From Undivivens sp041652635 (GTDB lineage Bacteria > Omnitrophota > Gorgyraeia > Gygaellales > Profunditerraquicolaceae), in contig JBAZGW010000079.1 in NCBI GenBank assembly GCA_041652635.1, positions 1 to 6,517 on the forward strand: DNA of 6,517 nucleotides, written 5' to 3'. Of this stretch, positions 1 to 4,700 are shown piece by piece. Numbering within the stretch: position 1 is the stretch's first letter; each line of letters starts with the position of its first letter. The position numbers and the translations under genes were made by a program. The notes below the pieces were generated by a model. The model was given only the letters and a program-made list of their open reading frames with translations. It was not told the DNA's origin and made no database searches.

Positions 1-1
1 C

Positions 2-154
2 ACGCGCCCCTGCGGACAGGTATCGGACGGAAGCATGCTGATCTGCCGTTTTTATTGCCCGGAGACGAAAAGGCACTTTTTGTTCCTGGATCTGCTGGAT
101 ACGGTTACAGATAGGGAATTCGTGGGGATCGTGAAAAGTTTTAAATGTCATTGA
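2..154 (+). CDS. C-terminal end of an unrecognised Cys-containing protein (5' truncated)
   Basis: The frame is open from the left edge to a TGA at 152-154, giving 50 visible residues. It reads like a real protein end: a first half with RPCG and CRFYCPE, then a mixed hydrophobic/acidic stretch (FLFLDLLD), and a last-but-one Cys in FKCH. The four visible cysteines are at visible residues 4, 15, 19 and 49, and such a set could bind a metal or an Fe-S cluster, though this is inference. I do not recognise the family. The next gene follows either 17 bases later (ATG 172) or with a 10-base overlap (ATG 145), so it probably belongs to the same transcript as the TauE/SafE-like and NifB-like genes. The start and most of the protein lie outside the window. 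The internal ATG at 35 has no good ribosome binding site and is unlikely to be a start. Confidence 0.6.
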   Translation, partial: TRPCGQVSDGSMLICRFYCPETKRHFLFLDLLDTVTDREFVGIVKSFKCH

Positions 155-160
155 GAGATC

Positions 161-164
161 GAGG
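161..164 (+). promoter_or_regulatory. Shine-Dalgarno sequence supporting the ATG at 172
   Basis: GAGG lies seven bases upstream of the ATG at 172. The alternative in-frame ATG at 145 has no comparable purine-rich site at a usable distance, so this site favours the shorter 192-residue form of the membrane protein. Confidence 0.5.
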
Positions 165-171
165 CGAGAGA

Positions 172-750
172 ATGGATAGAATATTGACGGCGTTGGTGAT
201 CGGGTTGTCCGCGGAAGGGCTGTTCATGTGCCCCTTTTTCGCTTTCGGGCTGACTTTATCCGATAGGTACGCCGGGCTGAAATTCCTTCTCGGCAGGCTG
301 ACCGGTCTGCTCATTTTCGGTTTGATTGTGGCTTCTCTGGGGCGTTCTTTGAGCATAGATAAGAGGATCGTGAATCTTTTGTTCGGTGTTGTTGTGGCAG
401 CCATGGGCGCGTATTCTCTATTCCCGGGGCGGGGGCATACGGGACGGAATAATAGCGTTATACAGGGCAGTGTGGGTTTCGGGATGGGGCTTGTCCGGGG
501 GATGTTGAATCCGGGGAGGAAATATATTTATCTGGTGCCGCTGATACTGGGCACAAGGATATTCCACGGAATGCTCGTTTCCCTGGCTTACGCCTTGAGT
601 TCTTCTGTATATCTTTCCCTGGGGTTCGTTTCCGCCGGTCTGCTCGAAAAGATAGCGCCGCACAGGCACATTATAAAGAGGGCGGGAGGGATCATCCTGG
701 TAGTTATGGGGCTGTTATATATATACAAGGCCAGGGGGGGCATCAGATGA
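172..750 (+). CDS. TauE/SafE-like (DsbD/CcdA-superfamily-like) six-helix membrane protein
   Basis: This is a small inner-membrane protein of 192 residues from ATG 172, or 201 from ATG 145. I prefer 172 because it has a GAGG site seven bases upstream and the first helix then starts almost at once. Hydrophobic segments (numbering from ATG 145) fall near residues 13-38, 44-66, 74-93, 107-136, 140-163 and 180-195, giving six helices in two halves. Each half opens with a Gly-rich helix containing a Pro turn: SAEGLFMCP in the first and GLVRGMLNPGRK in the second. This two-half layout is typical of TauE/SafE and CcdA-like transport proteins, which move sulfur compounds, metals or electrons. The only cysteine is at 29; the second half has NPG where CcdA/SafE relatives often have a Pro-Cys, so a CcdA-type dithiol relay is not supported. 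It overlaps the NifB-like start by ATGA, which suggests co-translation and perhaps supply of sulfur or metal to that enzyme (inference). The substrate cannot be named. Confidence 0.72.
   Translation: MDRILTALVIGLSAEGLFMCPFFAFGLTLSDRYAGLKFLLGRLTGLLIFGLIVASLGRSLSIDKRIVNLLFGVVVAAMGAYSLFPGRGHTGRNNSVIQGSVGFGMGLVRGMLNPGRKYIYLVPLILGTRIFHGMLVSLAYALSSSVYLSLGFVSAGLLEKIAPHRHIIKRAGGIILVVMGLLYIYKARGGIR
734..740 (+). promoter_or_regulatory. G7 tract serving as Shine-Dalgarno for the NifB-like gene
   Basis: Seven consecutive G residues follow an A (AGGGGGGG) and end six bases before the ATG at 747. The tract is a plausible ribosome binding site for the NifB-like gene and at the same time encodes the Arg-Gly-Gly near the C-terminus of the membrane protein. 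In the membrane-protein frame it also forms the pattern G GGG GGC, compatible with -1 slippage. Confidence 0.5.
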
Positions 751-1616
751 ATCTCTTAAACCGGTTTTTATTGAAGAATACCGTGCGTCTTGAACGGCAT
801 CCGTGTTTCTCGGAAACGGCGCATTCGCGTTACGGCAGGGTCCATCTTCCCGTGGCCGGCGAGTGCAATATCGGTTGTAAATACTGTCTGCGCGCTCTTA
901 ATATCAATGAGGACAGGCCGGGAGTAGCTGAAAGGATAATCTCTCCCGCGGAGGCATTGGAAAAAGTTAACGAAGCGCGTGGGAAATACTGCATAACGGT
1001 AGCCGGGATCGCCGGGCCGGGGGAGTCCCTGGCTAACGAAGAGACATTCGAGACTTTCAGGCTGATGGATAAATATCATCCGGACCTGATGAAATGCCTT
1101 TCCACTAACGGGCTTCTGCTTCCGGATAAGATCGGCATCCTTAAAGATTTGAAGGTGCGGACAATCACGGTGACCGTCAATACTCTTGATGCCCAAGTAG
1201 GAGGAGAGATATATGGTTTCGTTGGTTTTAGCGGGAAAATCTATAAAGGGGTTGAAGGCGCGGCGCTTTTGATAGAACGGCAAAAGGACGGGGTCAAGAA
1301 AGCCGTTCGGGCCGGGTTCACGGTGAAGATAAATACCGTGCTTATTCCGGAGATCAACAAAGGCCAGGTTTCCGTGATAGCTAAAGAATATTCAGCGTTG
1401 GGAGCGCGGATAATGAATATCATTCCGCTGATCCCGGTTTCGCAAATGAAAGGCCGGACGCCTCCGACCTGCGAAGAATTGCAGGATGCGCGGGCTGCCT
1501 GCGAACCTTTCATAAGTCAATTCAAGAAATGCAGGCAGTGCAGGGCCGACGCCTGCGGCATACCGGGCCTGGAAGAAAAAAAGACCGCGGTTAATACGGA
1601 GTATTTTCATGCGTAA
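747..1616 (+). CDS. NifB-family radical SAM protein (divergent, stand-alone form)
   Basis: This 289-residue cytoplasmic Fe-S enzyme resembles NifB, which in nitrogen fixers uses S-adenosylmethionine to fuse two [4Fe-4S] clusters and insert a carbide, forming NifB-co, the precursor of the nitrogenase cofactor. Visible NifB landmarks are HPCFSETAH (18-26), RVHLPVAGECNIGCKYC (31-47) with the radical SAM cysteines C40, C44 and C47, NEDRPGV (54-60), GIAGPGESLAN (87-97), KCLSTNGL (116-123), TVTVNTLD (141-148), KINTVLIPEIN (194-204), NIIPLIP (224-230) and the C-terminal CRQCRADACG (262-271). There is no C-terminal NifX-like domain, as in short archaeal-type NifB. One oddity is that the Cys that closes the CNRKYDC motif of well-known NifB proteins has no counterpart (here CLRALNIN). 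The gene shares ATGA with the membrane gene upstream, and its last eight bases overlap the next start. No nifHDK genes are seen, so the real product may be another Fe-S cofactor. Family placement is strong; a nitrogenase role is uncertain. Confidence 0.87.
   Translation: MNLLNRFLLKNTVRLERHPCFSETAHSRYGRVHLPVAGECNIGCKYCLRALNINEDRPGVAERIISPAEALEKVNEARGKYCITVAGIAGPGESLANEETFETFRLMDKYHPDLMKCLSTNGLLLPDKIGILKDLKVRTITVTVNTLDAQVGGEIYGFVGFSGKIYKGVEGAALLIERQKDGVKKAVRAGFTVKINTVLIPEINKGQVSVIAKEYSALGARIMNIIPLIPVSQMKGRTPPTCEELQDARAACEPFISQFKKCRQCRADACGIPGLEEKKTAVNTEYFHA
1598..1601 (+). promoter_or_regulatory. Shine-Dalgarno sequence supporting the ATG at 1609 of the giant gene
   Basis: GGAG lies seven bases before the ATG at 1609, inside the last codons of the NifB-like gene. 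It decides in favour of 1609 over the in-frame ATG at 1642, whose upstream AAAGAG is weaker. Initiation here would be coupled to termination of the NifB-like gene at 1614-1616. Confidence 0.5.
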
Positions 1617-1731
1617 TGACAACGTTGAAAGAGCGGTAAATATGAAGAACAGAATATATCCAAAGATCTCCAGACGGCTGTTATTGCTGGCGGCGCTCTC
1701 TGTCTGTTCTCTTTGTTTCTGCGCCAGCGCC
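1609..1731 (+). other. Signal peptide of the giant protein
   Basis: The N-terminus carries basic residues (K13, R15, K19, R22, R23), then a hydrophobic core at residues 24-38 and an A-S-A at 39-41 followed by FCEE, which fits signal peptidase I cleavage after residue 41. The hydrophobic core is unusually rich in cysteine (C33, C36, C38). None of these, nor C43, sits in a proper lipobox, so lipoprotein processing is not supported. From the alternative ATG at 1642 the same signal would have a shorter, more typical n-region. Confidence 0.75.
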
Positions 1732-4700
1732 TTCTGTGAAGAATATTATAACTTTAGCCAGAGCGATTGGAGGGGAGGCGCTTCCACGGATACCGCCAAA
1801 CACCCCACTAACAAGAGCAACTGGACCAAATATTATTCCAAGACTTCCAATCTGACCACTAACACCACTGGTAAATTGATAATGTCGCCTTTGACCTTGA
1901 CGCTGACCGATGATACCGACACCGATTTTTCTTTCGGGACGAAGAATAACGTAGTGGTTTCCGGAAGCGGCACCTCGGCCAAGGTCGAGATCAACACGGT
2001 TTATCAGGATCCCTTTTGCAGCCAGCTCGGCGAATGGTCCAGCCTTCCGTTCACTCCTTATATGGGAAGGATCGCTCCTCTTGTGAAGGCGGGCGACTAT
2101 ATTTATTCTTTGTGGCAGTGCGGTAATGATAATAAGGCTTTTGCCCGCTGGTCCATCGCCGAAGAGAAGTGGGAGTTAATGGAGAGTATCCCTTTGAGTA
2201 CCGGCCAGGGCGCTGCCCTGGCTTATGACGGTAGCGATGTGATCTACGCGATAGTAGGCGGGAACAGGAAGGAATGCTATGCTTATAAGATCTCGACTAA
2301 TACCTGGCATATTAAAGCCAACGTCCCTTCTGCCATCGGTTACGGCGGGGCGATCGCGGTCGTCCCATCCACGGGCCGCGCTTACGCCTTTTGCGGCAAT
2401 AATAGTTCGGTATTCTACAGGTTCGTGATACCGTCCGATATCAATGCTACCGGTTCCTGGTCCGCGGTGGAATCGGCGCCTTTTACCGTGGGGGTAGGCG
2501 CTTCTCTTTGTCATCCCAATTCGGATTCCCCTTATATTTACGCCTCGGCCGGCGGCGGCTCCGCCACTTTCGCCAAGTTCGATTATAACGCCAGTTCCAA
2601 CGCCTGGACCACTCTTTCCAATTGTCCCACCGGTCTGACCTGGGATTCCGACGTGGTCTATCCCGGTTCCGGGGATTACCTTTACGCCTGGAATGGCTCT
2701 ACCCGCTGGTTCGGCAGGTATGCCATAGGTTCCGACACCTGGGAGAGCTCGGCTTATTCATCTTCCCTCTCCTTGAATGTTGAGATGCCGCCTTTGCCGT
2801 TCTACATCTCCAGCCGGATGTATATATACGACGCGTCCGGAACAGGGAGCGAATTGCGTTTATTAAGCAACCATAGTTACAGCTCCACTTACCGGTATTA
2901 TCCTTCGACAAAGAAATGGAGAGAGGAATCTTCTCCTGCTTTCGAGTTGCACAGCGGTGACGCGGTATATGTGGCATCCGAGAATGCCATTTATGCCACC
3001 AGAGGCGGCGGATCCACGGAATTCTATCGTTATTTTCTTACTTTTAATCCTGTTTCTTCGAGTAATACCGCTGTTTCCTTTCAGTGGGAGAAACTCCCCA
3101 ATGTGAGTTTTGCCGGCAATACCTCCGGGGTGCATATCGGCGGAGCAGTAGGGTATAAACAAGGGGATACCTATATATATTGTCTTCAGGGGTATAATAA
3201 GAACGGGTTTTCCCGTTATGACTTGTCTTCCCAGACCTGGGAACAATTGAAGGAATTGCCTCAGACAATGTATTACGGCGGAGGCAGGTTGATCGTTACT
3301 AATGATTATGTGTATTGCTTGGGGGGGAGAGATGTTACTGCCGGTTACACCTCAAGCTTATATATGTATACTAAGTCCAGCAATACTTGGACGACGGTGA
3401 GCACTAATCCGTACGGGACCTTTCAGACCGGGGTATGCGCCACTTACGACGGGTCCGATTACATCTATATGTTCCGCACCAGTTCCCGGACGGACTTTAT
3501 GCGTTACCGGATATCTACCGGGGTCTGGGAAAGAAGGGCCAACCTGCCCGATTGCTGGAGGTCGAATTGTCAGGGAAGGCTGGTGTATTCATCTTCCGAG
3601 AACGCCATCTATTATACGGACGGCGGGAGTTGTTCCCTTGAGCTTCGCAGAGCATTTTTTAAATATAATATCTCCTCGAACAGCTGGCAGACGCTTCCCG
3701 TTCCTCCGACGCTAAAAAGAGGAAAGTTGTGCGCCAGCGATACCAAGTTATACAACGTCAGTTATTACGGCTACGGCGGCCTGCAGACTTATACCTTTGC
3801 CACCGGCGAGTGGAATAATCCGATGATTAATTATTCTTTCAGCCCGTCCAATAATATTTCCGGCAATGTGGTGGTAAAGGGCGATTATGCTTACCTTTTT
3901 GCCAATAGATGGTCGAACTACGCCTGGAAATATTCCATCAGCCAGAAGAAATGGGTCAATCTTATCAAACTGCCTTTTTGGGTGCATGGCGCCGGACATC
4001 GGGCCGTCTATCCCGGCAGCGGCGATTATATCTATCTCTCGGAAGGTAATCTGAATAAGAACTTCTGGAAATACAACACCGAGACCGGGATCTGGACGCA
4101 GATAAGTTCCAGCCCGTATATGTTCACCTATGGGGCGCGCATGGTCAGCGACGGCACCAGTATCTACGTCTGCCCCGGTAACTATAATTCCACCACTTTC
4201 TTAAAGTTCACCGACGACGAATCCGGCGGCTCCTGGATAGCCTTGACCTCGATGCTGGAATCCATCTCTAATGAAGGCAACGGAACCTGCGTTATCCCCA
4301 GCGGCACTTATAAAGGTATTTATATGCTGAAACAGAGCGGTTCGGTCAAGTTCACAAAATATAATCAGGATAGCGATACCTGGGGGTATCTCACCGACGC
4401 ACCCTGGTCGACCGGGGATTATTGTTGCCTGATGTATCCTGGGGCAGGTGATTTTCTTTACTGTCTGAAAGGCAGCGGCAGGGACTTTGCCAAATATTCA
4501 CTCAGTCAGAACAGCTGGACGATCCTTACGGAGGCATCCCTTTCCGTATCGGGGATGTCGGGTGGGTTCTATCCCGGCAGCGGAGACATTATTTATTTCT
4601 ATCTCGGCACCGGCCACGGCAATCTCGGTATAAACCTGAACCGTTATTCCATCAGCCAGAACAGGTGGGATGAGACGATAGTTTTTCCCGCAAGCGCCAG

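Noticed and set aside
172..750. CcdA/DsbD-type thiol-disulfide electron transporter
   Set aside because: That role needs a pair of membrane cysteines; only one Cys is present.
768..1283. A 171-codon open frame on the minus strand across the NifB-like gene
   Set aside because: It lies antisense to a gene with many conserved NifB motifs; its product has no recognisable pattern.
747..1616. Confident call as nitrogenase cofactor maturase nifB
   Set aside because: The family match is clear, but one typical Cys is missing and no other nif gene is visible in the window, so the gene symbol is withheld.
1560..1660. A terminator or independent promoter between the NifB-like gene and the giant gene
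   Set aside because: The genes overlap, and I see no hairpin followed by a T run and no clear -35/-10 pair there.
1609..1740. Lipoprotein signal peptide, because of the many cysteines (C33, C36, C38, C43)
   Set aside because: None has small residues at -1 and a suitable residue at -3 as a lipobox requires; the ASA site fits signal peptidase I better.
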